Source: Methylomonas koyamae
GTDB taxonomy: Bacteria > Pseudomonadota > Gammaproteobacteria > Methylococcales > Methylomonadaceae
Length of the DNA stretch: 64,000 nucleotides
Direction of reading: 5' to 3'
Assembly (NCBI RefSeq): GCF_001644025.1
Contig: NZ_LUUK01000179.1
Location: 32,883 to 96,882 of the forward strand
Shown here: positions 9,218 to 20,758 of the stretch, piece by piece
Position numbering within the stretch: the first letter of the stretch is position 1
Layout: the number at the start of each line of letters is the position of its first letter
Notes under the pieces: model-generated
What the model was told of the DNA's origin: nothing
Seen by the model: only the letters and a program-made list of their open reading frames with translations
Databases searched by the model: none
Position numbers and translations under genes: made by a program

Positions 9218-9815
9218 TTAGCACGCGACAAGTGTCAGTTTAGCAATTGGCACCTCGTGGCCGATAAATGGCGGCGCTGCTGAGACTTCGCCCCAGTCCA
9301 GAAACCGGAAGCCTCGGGACTGAATGACCAGTTTTTCGTTTTGGTCGGCGATACCGCGATAGTGTTTGTAGCGTTGCCAAACTAGGTCAGGAGGCAGAAA
9401 GGCATCCAGTGCAAATTCGGTTTCCATATCGTCGCCGGGATTTGGTACCTTGTTATGGGCGGTAAAAGCGTCTCCGTTGGAACTGAAAGCGCTAGGCACT
9501 TGCAGGATTTCGGCATAGCCCAAAGCTTGTTGCAGGCCGTGGCTGACGGTTTGGCTGTTGTCTTTGGCTTCAACTACCGCAACTGGCACGCCGGGTTCCC
9601 AGTACAGCACATAGTCGGCAAATTTCTTTTTTTCTTATTGCGCGAGGAAACATTGCCACGAACGACGATGGGGCCGGGGGTTAAAGTTACTTCGCGGCGA
9701 ATTTGTCGGATGGTGTCCCAGCCGGCGTCGCGGATAGCTGGAGTGATGAAAAGGTCGCAGATGTCGGTTTCGCTGAGGGCCTTCTTTTCGTTTCTATCCG
9801 TAAATCAGGAGTCCT
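9218..9815 (-). pseudogene. hsdR: Relic of a type I restriction enzyme R subunit (N-terminal nuclease part)
   Basis: The minus strand encodes the start of an HsdR protein in two frames. The upstream piece reads K-K-A-L-S-E-T-D-I-C-D-L-F-I-T-P-A-I-R-D-A-G-W and then runs to V-V-R-G-N near an A-rich run at about 9630. There the reading frame shifts, and K-K-F-A-D-Y-V-L-Y-W-E-P-G continues in another frame with the nuclease core V-A-V-V-E-A-K-D-N (the E-x-K half of the PD-(D/E)xK motif). The reading then passes through L-G-Y-A-E and ends at 9218 after only about 190 residues; a complete HsdR has around 800-1000. No in-frame ATG is present at the 5' end and no hsdM or hsdS is nearby. The gene is dead by a frameshift and a large 3' deletion. 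Confidence 0.8.
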
Positions 9816-10070
9816 ATCTAACGATTCGGTTGGCCGAATAGTATAACGTTAGAATCGCTGAACTTAGATATTGCCAGAAAATTTGGGAATCAGGCCGGGA
9901 TTAGTTTGCAACTAATTTGGATGACCGGGATTTTAACCAAGTCCGGCTAGAGCAAAGAGAGTAAGTAGCTTTCCAGTAACGATCAGTCGGCAAGCATTGA
10001 AAATTGTTGTGCCGAAATGACAATTCTGAAACTTATAGCAACCACATGCTTTATAAGTAGTTGATTTAAT

Positions 10071-10149
<79 letters not shown>

Positions 10150-10205
10150 AAGAAATGCTGATGAACTAAATTAGCCGGTTATTGTAGCACGGCTTTGCCG
10201 ATTGA

Positions 10206-10559
10206 TCACTTCAAAAGTTCTAAAATATCTTCCAGTTCGCTTATCATCTGGTGGATAAGCTGCTTGGTCCTTAGCGTGTCTTCCTTGGCGCTACCGCTGG
10301 CCAGATGCGCCCTGGCGCCGCCTATCGTGTAGCCTTGCTCGTACAACAGCGCTCTGATTTGCCGTATCAGTAATACGTCGTGTCGTTGGTAATAACGGCG
10401 GTTGCCACGGCGTTTTACCGGACTGAGTTCGCTAAACTCCTGCTCCCAGTATCGCAATACGTGGGGCTTAACCCCGCATAGTTCGCTAACTTCGCCTATC
10501 GTGAAATAGCGCTTCGCCGGTATAACCGGCAACTCGTTGTTATTACTGGGTTCCAGCAT
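10206..10559 (-). CDS. MerR-family transcriptional regulator
   Basis: 117 aa. An N-terminal winged helix-turn-helix reads [13 protein letters not shown] (about 18-30), then [10 protein letters not shown] and R-G-N-R-R-Y-Y-Q, the MerR DNA-binding signature. A short helix with Q-G-Y-T-I-G-G-A-R follows, ending in a dimerisation helix; no effector domain or metal-binding Cys is seen. This small MerR protein is typically found straight after ihfA in gammaproteobacteria, and its targets are unknown. Its start overlaps the ihfA stop by 17 bases, so it is the last protein gene of the operon. Confidence 0.9.
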   Translation of the reverse strand: MLEPSNNNELPVIPAKRYFTIGEVSELCGVKPHVLRYWEQEFSELSPVKRRGNRRYYQRHDVLLIRQIRALLYEQGYTIGGARAHLASGSAKEDTLRTKQLIHQMISELEDILELLK

Positions 10560-10839
10560 AGGCTTCCACTCGGGCTTTCAGTTTCTGTCCGGTTCTGAAC
10601 GTCACGACCCGGCGTGGAGTAATCGGGATTTCTTCTCCGGTTTTGGGGTTACGGCCCGGTCGGCCGTTTTTGTCTCTCAGCTCGAATTTGCCGAATCCGG
10701 AAATTTTCACTTGCTCCCCGGTCTCCAGGCAACGTTTAATTTCTTCGAAAAACAATTCGACAATTTCCTTGGCTTCTCGTTTGTTCAAGCCTAGGTCTTC
10801 GAAAAGTCTTTCCGCAATGTCTGCTTTGGTTAATGCCAC
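10543..10839 (-). CDS. ihfA: Integration host factor, alpha subunit
   Basis: 98 aa from a GTG at 10839, chosen because the family begins M-A-L-T-K-A-D and an AGGGAG lies seven bases ahead; a second GTG two codons upstream is less likely. IHF is a heterodimer that bends DNA by about 160 degrees and helps sigma-54 promoters, replication and recombination. The sequence shows [10 protein letters not shown] and the DNA-arm segment [13 protein letters not shown] followed by R-R-V-V-T-F. The gene begins two bases after the pheT stop, so it is translationally coupled to pheT. IHF is relevant to the sigma-54 promoter called at 25927. Confidence 0.96.
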   Translation of the reverse strand: MALTKADIAERLFEDLGLNKREAKEIVELFFEEIKRCLETGEQVKISGFGKFELRDKNGRPGRNPKTGEEIPITPRRVVTFRTGQKLKARVEAYAGTQ

Positions 10840-10841
10840 AA

Positions 10842-13217
10842 TCACTCCCTCAATTTTGCATTCAGATTGGTCGCCAAAGTATCGAGCACCCTGCGAAATA
10901 TAGCATCAATTTCAGTGTCGGTCAGAGTTTGCTCGAAATCCTGTAATACCACGCTCAAGGCCACGCTTTTGTGACCCTCACTGACGCCTTGCCCTTGGTA
11001 GACGTCGAAAATCGCCGCTTCCCGAATAGCCGGTTCCCGACAGTCTAGGACACAACGGACGATATCGCCGGCGGCAACGGCCTGATCGACCACCAATGCT
11101 AAATCCCGACGTACCGACGGAAATTTAGACAGCGAGCTGAAACTGGGCACTTGCCGAATCGTTAAAGCATCGAGAGCCAATTCAAATAAAAATACCGGAC
11201 TATCGAAACCCAACTGCTTTTCCAACAAAGGATGCAACATTCCCAGCCAACCGATACTGTCGCCCTCTAAACCAACGATTTCAGCCGACTGACCAGGATG
11301 CAGGGCCGAATGTTGAGCACTGCGGAAACCGGCGGCTGACGCACCTAACGCGAGTAGAGCTTCGACATCAGCCTTTACATCGAAGAAATCGACCCTACGG
11401 GTCTTCTCTGCCCATTGTTCCGCATGAACGCTACCCAGGGCCAGCCCGGCGAGCATTTTTTGCTGCTGGATCTGACCATCGCGATATACGAAACGCAGGC
11501 CGGACTCGAACAAGCGAACTCGACTTTGTTGGCGATGAGTGTTGTAAAGCGCGGCGTTCAATAGACCGCACCAGAGCGTGGTACGCATGACCGCCAGTTC
11601 CGACGAAATCGGGTTTTGAATCCGTATAAATTCGGCACCGGGTGCGACGGCGTTTTGCATCGCTTCATCGACAAAGCTGTACGTGATAACTTCCTGATAG
11701 CCTCTATCCACCAATGCGTCTTGCAACCGCTCGAGCGTCAAGCGATTTTCCGGCGCTTTGCCCAGTTCGGCGCGCATGCGCAAATTGCTGCTGGGCAGGT
11801 TGTTATAACCATGGATGCGGCCGATTTCTTCCAATAGATCCGCTTCGATGGCTATATCGAAACGAAATCCTGGCGGGGTGATTTCCCAACCATCCGCGAC
11901 TTGCGCAACCGTCATTCCCAAGCCCTGGAATAAGGTTGCGACCGCTTCGTTGGACAACTCGATTCCGAGTATCTTCGCAATTCGGTCGCTACGCAACTTG
12001 ACCGGACTACGGGCCGGCAGCGCATCTTCGTCGACCGCTTCCGTGATCGGACCAGCGCTACCACCCGCAATCTCAAGTATCAATTGCGTCGCGCGCTCGA
12101 GGGCCCGATGTTGCAATCTGAAATCGACGCCACGTTCGAAACGGTGGGACGAATCGGTATGCAAGCCATATTGCCGAGCCTTGCCGGCTACGCTAATCGG
12201 CGTGAAGAATGCGCATTCCAAGAAAATATCGCAAGTTTGATCCGATACCGCACTGCTCTTGCCGCCCATCACACCGGCCAATGCCAGGGATTGGCGTTGA
12301 TCGGCAATAACCAGACTGTCTTCGTCCAACTCGATGGTTTGGTCGTTTAACAACGCCAGCGATTCGCCCGCCTTAGCGCGCCGAACGACGACGGGCGCGG
12401 CCAGTTTCGCCGCATCGAATGCATGCAAGGGCTGACCCAATTCCAAGAGCACGTAATTGGTGACATCGACAACCGCGCTCAAGCCGCGGACACCGCTACG
12501 ACGCAAGCGCTCCAACATCCAGAGCGGGGTTTTAGCATCCCTAGCGATCCCTTTAATCAAGCGTCCCAAATAAACCGGGCACGCTTCCGGTGCTTCAACC
12601 TGAACTTCCAGCACGTCCGAATGACCGATTTCGGCGGCGGCGGGTTCGGTTGGCGTAAACGCCTGCTTGTTCAATACCGCCATTTCCCTGGCAACGCCAA
12701 CCGCACTGAGGCAATCGGCTCGATTAGGCGTCAATCCCAACTCGATAATATTGTCGTTCAACAACAGATATTCGCGAATATCCACGCCTACCGGCGCGTC
12801 GCTTTGCAACTCCATCAAACCGTCGGAAGTCGCCGCAAGGCCGAGTTCTTTTTCCGAACACAGCATGCCGAACGATAATTCACCGCGTAACTTGGATTCC
12901 TTGATTTTGAAGTCGCCGGGCAAGATCGCGCCAATCAGAGCGGCCGGCACCTTCAAACCAGGCCGGACATTGCTGGCACCGCAAACGATTTGCAGAGGCT
13001 CGGCTTGGCCGACATTGACTCGACAGACTCTTAACTTATCGGCGTTGGGGTGCTGCTCGGTCGACAGCACTTCCGCGACGACGACGCCGCTGAATTCCGC
13101 CGCGACCGGCGTGACCGCATCGACTTCCAAGCCGGCCATCGTCAGTTGAGCAACCAAGGCGGCGGTATCGATCGGCGGGTTAACCAGCTCCCTCAACCAG
13201 GCTTCGCTAACTTGCAT
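10842..13217 (-). CDS. pheT: Phenylalanine-tRNA ligase, beta subunit
   Basis: 791 aa, the expected length for the bacterial beta subunit (about 795). It forms the alpha2-beta2 synthetase that charges tRNA-Phe. Domains in order: an N-terminal EMAP-like tRNA-binding fold (about 39-148, with [10 protein letters not shown]), the B3/4 editing domain (about 210-370, clearing Tyr-tRNA-Phe), the B5 domain, a catalytic-like core, and a C-terminal anticodon-binding ferredoxin-like domain (starting [13 protein letters not shown]). It follows pheS by 14 bases. Confidence 0.97.
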   Translation of the reverse strand: MQVSEAWLRELVNPPIDTAALVAQLTMAGLEVDAVTPVAAEFSGVVVAEVLSTEQHPNADKLRVCRVNVGQAEPLQIVCGASNVRPGLKVPAALIGAILPGDFKIKESKLRGELSFGMLCSEKELGLAATSDGLMELQSDAPVGVDIREYLLLNDNIIELGLTPNRADCLSAVGVAREMAVLNKQAFTPTEPAAAEIGHSDVLEVQVEAPEACPVYLGRLIKGIARDAKTPLWMLERLRRSGVRGLSAVVDVTNYVLLELGQPLHAFDAAKLAAPVVVRRAKAGESLALLNDQTIELDEDSLVIADQRQSLALAGVMGGKSSAVSDQTCDIFLECAFFTPISVAGKARQYGLHTDSSHRFERGVDFRLQHRALERATQLILEIAGGSAGPITEAVDEDALPARSPVKLRSDRIAKILGIELSNEAVATLFQGLGMTVAQVADGWEITPPGFRFDIAIEADLLEEIGRIHGYNNLPSSNLRMRAELGKAPENRLTLERLQDALVDRGYQEVITYSFVDEAMQNAVAPGAEFIRIQNPISSELAVMRTTLWCGLLNAALYNTHRQQSRVRLFESGLRFVYRDGQIQQQKMLAGLALGSVHAEQWAEKTRRVDFFDVKADVEALLALGASAAGFRSAQHSALHPGQSAEIVGLEGDSIGWLGMLHPLLEKQLGFDSPVFLFELALDALTIRQVPSFSSLSKFPSVRRDLALVVDQAVAAGDIVRCVLDCREPAIREAAIFDVYQGQGVSEGHKSVALSVVLQDFEQTLTDTEIDAIFRRVLDTLATNLNAKLRE

Positions 13218-13231
13218 GATTCAATCCACCG

Positions 13232-14254
<1,023 letters not shown>

Positions 14255-14347
14255 TCAGCTCACTATAGTCTGACATTGAGGGGGTAACCGCTCCCTTTAG
14301 CGGATTCCCGGGGAGCCCTCCCCGCCTTGGCGGAGAGGTAGCGACCG

Positions 14348-14371
14348 CGAGTCGTCCGCGCGGACGACTCG
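14348..14371. promoter_or_regulatory. 24-base perfect palindrome between rplT and pheS
   Basis: The sequence CGAGTCGTCC-GCGC-GGACGACTCG is a complete inverted repeat starting seven bases beyond the rplT stop. It has no T-run after it on the minus strand, so it is not a standard terminator. It may be a 3'-end stabiliser of the rpl mRNA, a processing site or an attenuator stem controlling read-through into pheST. In E. coli the same gap holds the pheM attenuator; I see no Phe-rich leader peptide here. Confidence 0.5.
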
Positions 14372-14378
14372 GATTTTG

Positions 14379-14741
14379 TTACGGTTTGCTTTGGTTGGCG
14401 ATAGCGACTTTGGCTATCTCGCCAAACGCTTCGATGTCGCGCACGGCCAAATCGGCCAGGACTTTGCGATCGATGGCAACATTGGCTTTGTTCAAACCGT
14501 TGATCAAGCGACTGTAGGATATGCCGAACTGACGCGCGGCAGCGTTGATACGCACGATCCACAGAGCGCGGAATTGGCGTTTTTTAGCCTTACGGTCGCG
14601 GTAAGCGTACTGGCCGGCCTTAATGACCGCTTGCTTGGCGACGCGATAGACTCGGCTGCGGGCGCCATAATAGCCTTTAGCCAATTTCAGGATTTTTTTG
14701 TGTCTTGCTCTAGCGGTGACACCGCGTTTAACTCTAGCCAT
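14379..14741 (-). CDS. rplT: Large ribosomal subunit protein L20
   Basis: 120 aa, highly basic, starting [17 protein letters not shown]20 binds 23S rRNA early in large-subunit assembly and also represses its own operon in E. coli by binding the mRNA. Conserved segments [20 protein letters not shown] and Y-S-R-L-I-N-G-L are visible. It is 31 bases after rpmI. Confidence 0.98.
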   Translation of the reverse strand: MARVKRGVTARARHKKILKLAKGYYGARSRVYRVAKQAVIKAGQYAYRDRKAKKRQFRALWIVRINAAARQFGISYSRLINGLNKANVAIDRKVLADLAVRDIEAFGEIAKVAIANQSKP

Positions 14742-14772
14742 GTTTTAACTCTCTCTGCAAATGACGAATCGA

Positions 14773-14970
14773 TCAACTATAAGGCAGCATGCGTGCTACC
14801 AATGGCGTATCCGATGGATGCAGGATGGCTGTTTTACGCAATTGTCTTTTACGTTTGGTGGTTTTTTTGGTCAGGATATGACGCTTATGCGATTGCTTGC
14901 ATTTGAAACCGCCGGTGCCGGTTTTCTTGAAGCGCTTACCCGCGCCACTGTGGCTTTTCAGTTTTGGCAT
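14773..14970 (-). CDS. rpmI: Large ribosomal subunit protein L35
   Basis: 65 aa starting at the ATG at 14970 ([14 protein letters not shown]), the standard L35 start, with TTGGAG eight bases ahead; an upstream in-frame ATG is ignored. Basic throughout, ending [14 protein letters not shown]. It lies between infC and rplT, the universal order. Confidence 0.97.
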   Translation of the reverse strand: MPKLKSHSGAGKRFKKTGTGGFKCKQSHKRHILTKKTTKRKRQLRKTAILHPSDTPLVARMLPYS

Positions 14971-15118
14971 TTGTTTTCTCCAATGAGTCAAAGTAATAAT
15001 CCCTGAGAAAAAACCCAGTGAGGCAAAATGCTTGGCCCCATTGAATTTTTGGGCAAAACGCCCTTAAGACCGCACCATCCCGCGCGGACTACCGTTTATC
15101 GAAACGGCGAAATCTTAA

Positions 15119-15643
15119 TTATTTCTTTCTTTTCGGGGCCATAACCATGACCATCTGCCGACCTTCCAACTTGGGGAATTGCTCGACGGAGGCCAGCTCT
15201 TCCAGGTCGGTTTCGATACGCTTCAACAAGTCCATACCCAACTCACGGTGAGTCAGTTCGCGACCTTTAAAACGCACGGTAATCTTGGTTTTATCGCCCT
15301 CGTTGAGGAATTTGACCAAACTCCGAATCTTGACCTGGTAATCACCTTCTTCGGTGCCCGGTCGGAACTTGATTTCCTTAATCTGGATTTGCTTTTGTTT
15401 CTTCTTGGCAGCTTGCAGTTTTTTGTTCTGCTCAAACTGATACTTGCCAAAATCCATGATTTTACAAACGGGAGGATCGGCATTCGGCGAAATCTCGACA
15501 AGATCCAGATTTGCGTCGTAAGCAAGCTGTAAAGCTTCGTTTATTGAGACTACACCGACTTGTTCACCTTCTGCGCCTATCACCCGAACCCGTCTAGCGG
15601 TTATATCGGTGTTTAAGCGTGTTGCATCTTTTTTAGAGCTGAT
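15119..15643 (-). CDS. infC: Translation initiation factor IF-3 (AUC start codon)
   Basis: 174 aa when started at the ATC codon at 15643, giving [25 protein letters not shown]. No ATG is available in the needed place, and a GTG at 15583 would remove the conserved N-terminal strand with I-T-A-R-x-V-R-V. A strong GGAGGA at 15651-15656 is seven bases ahead of the ATC. IF-3 discriminates against non-AUG starts in the ribosomal P site; most infC genes use AUU or AUC, which makes translation self-limiting. The two-domain protein shows the N-domain ending in D-F-G-K-Y-Q-F-E-Q, a Lys-rich linker and the C-domain with K-G-R-E-L-T-H-R. It begins 22 bases after the thrS stop. Confidence 0.97.
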   Translation of the reverse strand: MSSKKDATRLNTDITARRVRVIGAEGEQVGVVSINEALQLAYDANLDLVEISPNADPPVCKIMDFGKYQFEQNKKLQAAKKKQKQIQIKEIKFRPGTEEGDYQVKIRSLVKFLNEGDKTKITVRFKGRELTHRELGMDLLKRIETDLEELASVEQFPKLEGRQMVMVMAPKRKK

Positions 15644-15650
15644 ACCCTAA

Positions 15651-15656
15651 TCCTCC
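15651..15656 (-). promoter_or_regulatory. Shine-Dalgarno site that fixes the infC AUC start
   Basis: GGAGGA on the minus strand, seven bases upstream of the ATC codon at 15643-15641. Its strength compensates for the poor start codon and is the main reason to place the infC start here. Confidence 0.85.
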
Positions 15657-15665
15657 ACGTTGTTA

Positions 15666-17573
15666 TTATTTCCTGTCGGCAATCTCGTGTTTCAAGCGTT
15701 CAACCAACTCCGAAACCGCCAGACTTCCCAGATCGTCACCTTGCTGCGTACGCGCCGCGACGGTCCTATTCTCCATCTCTTTGTCGCCGATTACCAGTAA
15801 ATACGGTACACGCTGCATGGAATGCTCGCGGATTTTAAAGCCTATCTTCTCGTTTCTCAAGTCAATTTTAACTCTAAGACCTTGTTTTTCCAGCTCCAGA
15901 CGCACTTGTTCGGCGTAATCGGCCTGTTTGTCGGTAATATTCATCACGACGACCTGGACGGGCGCCAGCCACAACGGAAAATTTCCGGCGTATTGCTCGA
16001 TCAGAATACCGATGAAACGCTCCAGCGAGCCCAACACCGCTCTGTGCAGCATCACCGGCACATGGCGAGCGCTGTCTTCGCCGATATAACTGGCATCCAA
16101 CCGGGCCGGCATCGAAAAATCCACCTGTATCGTGCCGCACTGCCAAACCCGGCCAATGCAATCTTTTAATGAAAATTCGATCTTCGGACCGTAAAAAGCC
16201 CCTTCCCCAGGTTGCAATTGCCAGTCCAGGCCTTTGTTGTTCAAGGCCAACTCAAGAGCGCCTTCCGCCTTGTCCCAAACCGCGTCATCTCCGACCCGGT
16301 TTTCAGGGCGTGTCGACAATTTGATGATCACTTGATCGAAGCCGAAGTCTTTGTACACTTCGAACAAAAGATCGATGAACGCCGAAACCTCGGACTGGAT
16401 CTGATCTTCTGTGCAGAAAATATGGGCATCGTCCTGGACAAAGTTGCGGACCCGCATCAAACCGTGCAGGGTACCCGACGGCTCGTTACGGTGACAGGAA
16501 CCGAATTCGGCCAAGCGGACCGGCAAATCGCGATAGCTCTTGATGCCTTGGTTGTAAATCTGGATGTGGCACGGACAGTTCATCGGCTTGACCGCGTAAT
16601 CGCGATTTTCCGAATTGGTCGTGAACATCATCGCACTGAATTTATCCCAGTGACCCGACCTTTCCCACAAGCTGCGATCGACGATCTGCGGAGTCTTGAC
16701 TTCGCCGTAGCCGTTCACTCGCAATTTTTCGCGAATGTATTGCTCGATCTGTTGATAAATGGTCCAGCCTTTGTCATGCCAGAATACCATGCCCGGCGCT
16801 TCTTCCTGGGTATGAAACAAATCCAGGACCTTGCCGATTTTACGGTGGTCGCGCTTTTCGGCCTCTTCCAGCCGATGCAGATACGCCGCCAATTCCTTGG
16901 CATCGCCCCAGGCGGTACCGTAGATGCGTTGCAGCATTTCGTTTTTGGAGTCGCCGCGCCAATAGGCGCCAGCGATCTTCATTAATTTGAACGCCTTTAG
17001 CTTGCCGGTGCTCGGCACATGCGGGCCGCGGCACAAATCGGTGAAATCTCCTTGCTTATAGAGCGACAGATCTTCGTTGGCCGGAATCGAAGCAATGATT
17101 TCCGCCTTGTATTTTTCGCCCAGACCCTCGAAAAAGCTAACCGCCTCGTCGCGCGACAACACCGACCGGCTAACCGATATATCTTGCGAAGCCAGTTCTT
17201 GCATGCGCTTCTCGATAGCCGCCAAATCGTCGGGCGTAAACGAGCGTTCGAAAGCAAAATCGTAGTAAAAGCCGTTTTCGACGACCGGACCGATCGTGAC
17301 TTGCGCTGAAGGAAATAACTGCTTAACGGCTTGAGCCAGCAAATGCGCGGTCGAATGGCGAATCACTTCAACGCCTTCATCGTCCTTGGCGGTAACAATT
17401 TGCAGAGTGGCATCGGTTTCAATAAGCGTGGACGCATCGACTAATCGGCCATTGACCTTGCCCGCCAGGGTGGCTTTTGCCAAACCCGCGCCGATGGACG
17501 TGGCGACATCCATTACGGTAACCGCTTGGTCGAATTGGCGTTGAGAACCGTCTGGAAGTGTAATTACCGGCAT
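15666..17573 (-). CDS. thrS: Threonine-tRNA ligase
   Basis: 635 aa from the ATG at 17573 (M-P-V-I-T-L-P-D-G), the normal length for ThrRS (about 642); in-frame sequence further upstream runs into the tRNA-Val gene and is not coding. Domains: TGS (1-61), editing domain with [10 protein letters not shown] (zinc/editing HxxxH-type site) and C-R-G-P-H-V-P, class II core with M-N-C-P-C-H motif that holds the catalytic zinc Cys, motif 2 ([15 protein letters not shown]) and motif 3 ([14 protein letters not shown]), then the C-terminal anticodon-binding domain. First gene of the translation operon. Confidence 0.98.
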   Translation of the reverse strand: MPVITLPDGSQRQFDQAVTVMDVATSIGAGLAKATLAGKVNGRLVDASTLIETDATLQIVTAKDDEGVEVIRHSTAHLLAQAVKQLFPSAQVTIGPVVENGFYYDFAFERSFTPDDLAAIEKRMQELASQDISVSRSVLSRDEAVSFFEGLGEKYKAEIIASIPANEDLSLYKQGDFTDLCRGPHVPSTGKLKAFKLMKIAGAYWRGDSKNEMLQRIYGTAWGDAKELAAYLHRLEEAEKRDHRKIGKVLDLFHTQEEAPGMVFWHDKGWTIYQQIEQYIREKLRVNGYGEVKTPQIVDRSLWERSGHWDKFSAMMFTTNSENRDYAVKPMNCPCHIQIYNQGIKSYRDLPVRLAEFGSCHRNEPSGTLHGLMRVRNFVQDDAHIFCTEDQIQSEVSAFIDLLFEVYKDFGFDQVIIKLSTRPENRVGDDAVWDKAEGALELALNNKGLDWQLQPGEGAFYGPKIEFSLKDCIGRVWQCGTIQVDFSMPARLDASYIGEDSARHVPVMLHRAVLGSLERFIGILIEQYAGNFPLWLAPVQVVVMNITDKQADYAEQVRLELEKQGLRVKIDLRNEKIGFKIREHSMQRVPYLLVIGDKEMENRTVAARTQQGDDLGSLAVSELVERLKHEIADRK

Positions 17574-17590
17574 TTTTCGATCCCACAATA

Positions 17591-17616
17591 AAAAAAGCAC
17601 CGTCATGCGGTGCTTT
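17591..17616 (-). terminator. Intrinsic terminator after tRNA-Val
   Basis: On the minus strand AAAGCACCG-CATGA-CGGTGCTTT forms a perfect nine-base-pair hairpin followed by TTT (six T in all at its end). It lies six bases downstream of the tRNA-Val 3' end and just upstream of the thrS start, so it separates the tRNA transcript from thrS; partial read-through could still feed thrS. Confidence 0.85.
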
Positions 17617-17621
17617 ATATT

Positions 17622-17699
17622 TGGTAGGCGCGAGTGGACTCGAACCACCGACCCCCACCATGTCAAGGTGGTGCTCTAACCAAACTGAGCTACGCGCCT
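17622..17699 (-). tRNA. tRNA-Val(GAC)
   Basis: 78 nt on the minus strand with encoded CCA. Acceptor AGGCGCG pairs with CGCGCCT, discriminator A. Anticodon arm CCACC-TTGACAT-GGTGG gives anticodon GAC. T arm has GGTTCGAGTCC. It is followed by its own terminator. Confidence 0.95.
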
Positions 17700-17848
17700 A
17701 AAGTCTGTCATTCGATTCGGGCATTATAACGATGTTTTTTTTTGTTGCAAGCTTTTTCCACTGACTTCCCTGTCGCGCTCCGCTCACTTGCGCGGTTTTC
17801 GAAGAGAATTGGCGCGCCGAAGCTAAAAATACCGAGTCGCTGCAAGCA

Positions 17849-20755
17849 TCAAACCGCGCCTGAATCCGCTTCCGTCCAATCCAAAGGACAGCTACAGAAC
17901 ACGTGGCGATCACCGTAGACATTGTCGATGCGGCCGACCGGCGGCCAATACTTGTCGTCGTGCTGGTGGCTATCTGGAAACAGTGCTTGTTGCCGCGAAT
18001 ACGGCAAGTTCCATTGCTGCAGCAACAGCCTATGGGTATGCGGCGCGTTGTGCAAAAGGTTGTTGTCGATAGCCGCGCGCCCCGCTTCGATCTCGCGGAT
18101 TTCGTGCCGAATCGCGATCATCGCATCGCAAAAGCGGTCGATTTCGGCCTGATTTTCGCTTTCGGTCGGCTCGATCATTAAAGTATCGGCGACCGGGAAC
18201 GCCACGGTCGGCGCGTGAAAGCCGTAGTCGATCAAGCGCTTGGCGATATCCTCGACGCTGACGTTGGCGGTCTTCTTGAACTCGTGGCAATCGATGATGC
18301 ACTCGTGAGCCACCCAGCCGTTCGCGTCGGTGTACAAAATCGGATAGTGCGGCGCCAACCGGCGCGCGACGTAATTGGCGTTCAATAGCGCGGTCAGCGT
18401 GGCCCGTTTCAGACCGGCCGCGCCCATCATCGCGATGTAAGCCCAGGAGATGGTCAATATGCTGGCCGAGCCCCACGGCGCCGCCGACACCGTGCCGACG
18501 GTGCCATGTTCGCCCTTCAGCGGATTGACGCCCTCCACTACCGGATGATCCGGCAGAAATGGCGCCAGATGTTCGCGCACGCCGATAGGCCCGACGCCCG
18601 GACCGCCGCCACCGTGCGGAATGCAGAAGGTCTTGTGCAGATTCAAATGCATTACGTCGGCACCGATCGCGCCCGGCCGGCACAATCCAACCAACGCGTT
18701 GAAGTTGGCGCCGTCCATATACACCTGGCCGCCGGCTTGATGCACCAGTTCGCAGATTTGCCGGAACGCCTGTTCGTAAACGCCGTGGGTCGAGGGATAG
18801 GTAATCATCAAGGCCGCGACGCGATCGCCATGTTCGGCCAATTTCGCGCGCAAATCGTCGACGCTGACGTTGCCGTGGTCGTCGCAAGCCACGACGACGA
18901 CTTGCAACCCGGCCAGCGCCGCGCTCGCCGGGTTGGTGCCGTGCGCGGACGCCGGAATCAAGCACACCGTACGCTGGCTTTGGCCGTTGATGTCGTGGAA
19001 TTTGCGAATCACCAGCAAGCCGGTATATTCGCCCTGCGAACCGGCGTTCGGTTGAAACGAAAAGGCTTGGAAGCCGGTCAGGTCGCACAGCATGTCTTCC
19101 AATTCGGCGAACAATTGCTGATAGCCCTGGGCTTGATACAGCGGTACGAAGGGGTGCATCGCGTTGAATTCGTAAAACGAGATCGCCTGCATCTCGGTCG
19201 CCGCGTTCAACTTCATCGTACACGAACCGAGCGGAATCATAGACCTATCCAACGCGATGTCGCGCCGCGCCAGCCGGCGCATGTAGCGCATCATCTCGGT
19301 TTCGGAGTGGTACAGGCTGAACACCGGATGCCGCAAAATCGCGTCGCCGCGCAACAGCTTTTCCGGAATACATTCGCTCAATCGACCATCCAGGCCGTTA
19401 ATGTCCGGCAAATCGGCGACCGGCGACACGAACACCTGCCACAGCGCCCGCAGATGATCCCGAGTCGTGGTTTCGTCCAGCGAAATTCCGACGTGATCGG
19501 CGTCGATCACCCGCAGATTGATGCCGGCTTCCTCGGCTTGGGCGGCAATGCGTTTGGCTCGGTTGGGCATGCGGACGACAATCGTATCGAAATAACAAAG
19601 GCTAACCACCTGATGCCCGCTTTCGACGATGCCGGCGGCCAAAATTTGCGCGTAGCGATGCACCCGACCGGCAATCAAACGCAAGCCAGCCGCACCGTGG
19701 TAAACCGCGTAAAAACCGGCGATCACAGCCAGCAATACTTGGGAAGTACAAATGTTGCTGGTCGCCTTATCGCGGCGAATGTGCTGCTCGCGAGTCTGCA
19801 AGGCCATGCGCAGGGCCATCTGGCCGTGCACGTCCCTGGACACGCCGATGATCCGGCCCGGCACCGAACGCTTGAACTCGTCGCGGGTGGCGAAATAAGC
19901 CGCGTGCGGACCGCCGTAACCCATAGGCACGCCGAAGCGCTGCGCGCTGCCGACCGCGATATCGGCATCGAGCGCCGCCGGCGGCTTCAGCAACACCAAG
20001 CTCAGCAAGTCGGCGGCCACCGTCGCCAGCGCTTGCTTTTGGTGGGCGATGGCAATGGGGGCAGTCAAATCGTGAATCTCGCCGCTACAGCCCGGATATT
20101 GCAGAATCAGCGCGAAAAACTCATGTTGTTCCAAAGCGTCGAACGGGTCGGTCACCAGCACGCGATAACCCAACGAACTGGCCCTAGTTTGCACGACGGC
20201 GATCGTTTGCGGATGGCAATCGCGGTCCACGACCACCAGATTCGACGAGCTCTTCGCCAGCCGCCGCGACATCGTCATCGCTTCGGCGACCGCAGTGGCT
20301 TCGTCCAGCAGCGAAGCGTTCGCCAGTTCCATGCCGGTCAGATCGATGATCATCTGCTGGAAATTCAACAGCGCCTCCAACCGGCCCTGGCTCACTTCGG
20401 CCTGATAGGGCGTGTAGGCGGTATACCAACCTGGATTCTCAAGGACATTCCGCTTGATCACCGACGGCAGGATAGTGTCGTAATAGCCCATGCCGATCAT
20501 CGAAGTCAGCACCTGATTGCGCTCGCGCATCCGCCGCAGATATTTGATGACCGCCCGCTCACTGATGGTTTCGGTAAGTTTGAGTGGCTCACGGTTCAGA
20601 ATGTCGGCCGGCACCACTTTATCGATCAGGTCCTCCAGCCTTTCCAAACCCAACGCGGCCAACATGGCTTGAGCCTGTTCGCGGTCCGGGCCGATATGAC
20701 GTTGGATGAAGTTGCCGCGCATTTCCAATTGATCGAGACCTAGACGTTCCGACAT
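17849..20755 (-). CDS. gcvP: Glycine dehydrogenase (decarboxylating), P protein
   Basis: 968 aa, the full-length fused form of the P protein. It decarboxylates glycine with PLP and passes the aminomethyl group to lipoyl-GcvH. The PLP lysine lies in [18 protein letters not shown]. Other conserved parts: R-H-I-G-P near the start and the G-Y-Y-D-T-I-L-P motif around residue 105. The gene starts three bases after the gcvT stop. gcvH is not between or beside the two genes, so the H protein must be encoded elsewhere. The C-terminus ends at a normal position. Confidence 0.97.
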   Translation of the reverse strand: MSERLGLDQLEMRGNFIQRHIGPDREQAQAMLAALGLERLEDLIDKVVPADILNREPLKLTETISERAVIKYLRRMRERNQVLTSMIGMGYYDTILPSVIKRNVLENPGWYTAYTPYQAEVSQGRLEALLNFQQMIIDLTGMELANASLLDEATAVAEAMTMSRRLAKSSSNLVVVDRDCHPQTIAVVQTRASSLGYRVLVTDPFDALEQHEFFALILQYPGCSGEIHDLTAPIAIAHQKQALATVAADLLSLVLLKPPAALDADIAVGSAQRFGVPMGYGGPHAAYFATRDEFKRSVPGRIIGVSRDVHGQMALRMALQTREQHIRRDKATSNICTSQVLLAVIAGFYAVYHGAAGLRLIAGRVHRYAQILAAGIVESGHQVVSLCYFDTIVVRMPNRAKRIAAQAEEAGINLRVIDADHVGISLDETTTRDHLRALWQVFVSPVADLPDINGLDGRLSECIPEKLLRGDAILRHPVFSLYHSETEMMRYMRRLARRDIALDRSMIPLGSCTMKLNAATEMQAISFYEFNAMHPFVPLYQAQGYQQLFAELEDMLCDLTGFQAFSFQPNAGSQGEYTGLLVIRKFHDINGQSQRTVCLIPASAHGTNPASAALAGLQVVVVACDDHGNVSVDDLRAKLAEHGDRVAALMITYPSTHGVYEQAFRQICELVHQAGGQVYMDGANFNALVGLCRPGAIGADVMHLNLHKTFCIPHGGGGPGVGPIGVREHLAPFLPDHPVVEGVNPLKGEHGTVGTVSAAPWGSASILTISWAYIAMMGAAGLKRATLTALLNANYVARRLAPHYPILYTDANGWVAHECIIDCHEFKKTANVSVEDIAKRLIDYGFHAPTVAFPVADTLMIEPTESENQAEIDRFCDAMIAIRHEIREIEAGRAAIDNNLLHNAPHTHRLLLQQWNLPYSRQQALFPDSHQHDDKYWPPVGRIDNVYGDRHVFCSCPLDWTEADSGAV

Positions 20756-20758
20756 AGC

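Noticed and set aside
10030..10070. Terminator after tRNA-Pro
   Set aside because: ACTTATA...TATAAGT could pair, but the stem is AT-rich with internal mismatches and no T-run follows.
18506..20743. Large plus-strand ORF opposite gcvP (745 codons)
   Set aside because: Antisense shadow of a high-GC gene; composition is His/Arg/Gln-rich with no motif, while gcvP on the other strand is unmistakable.
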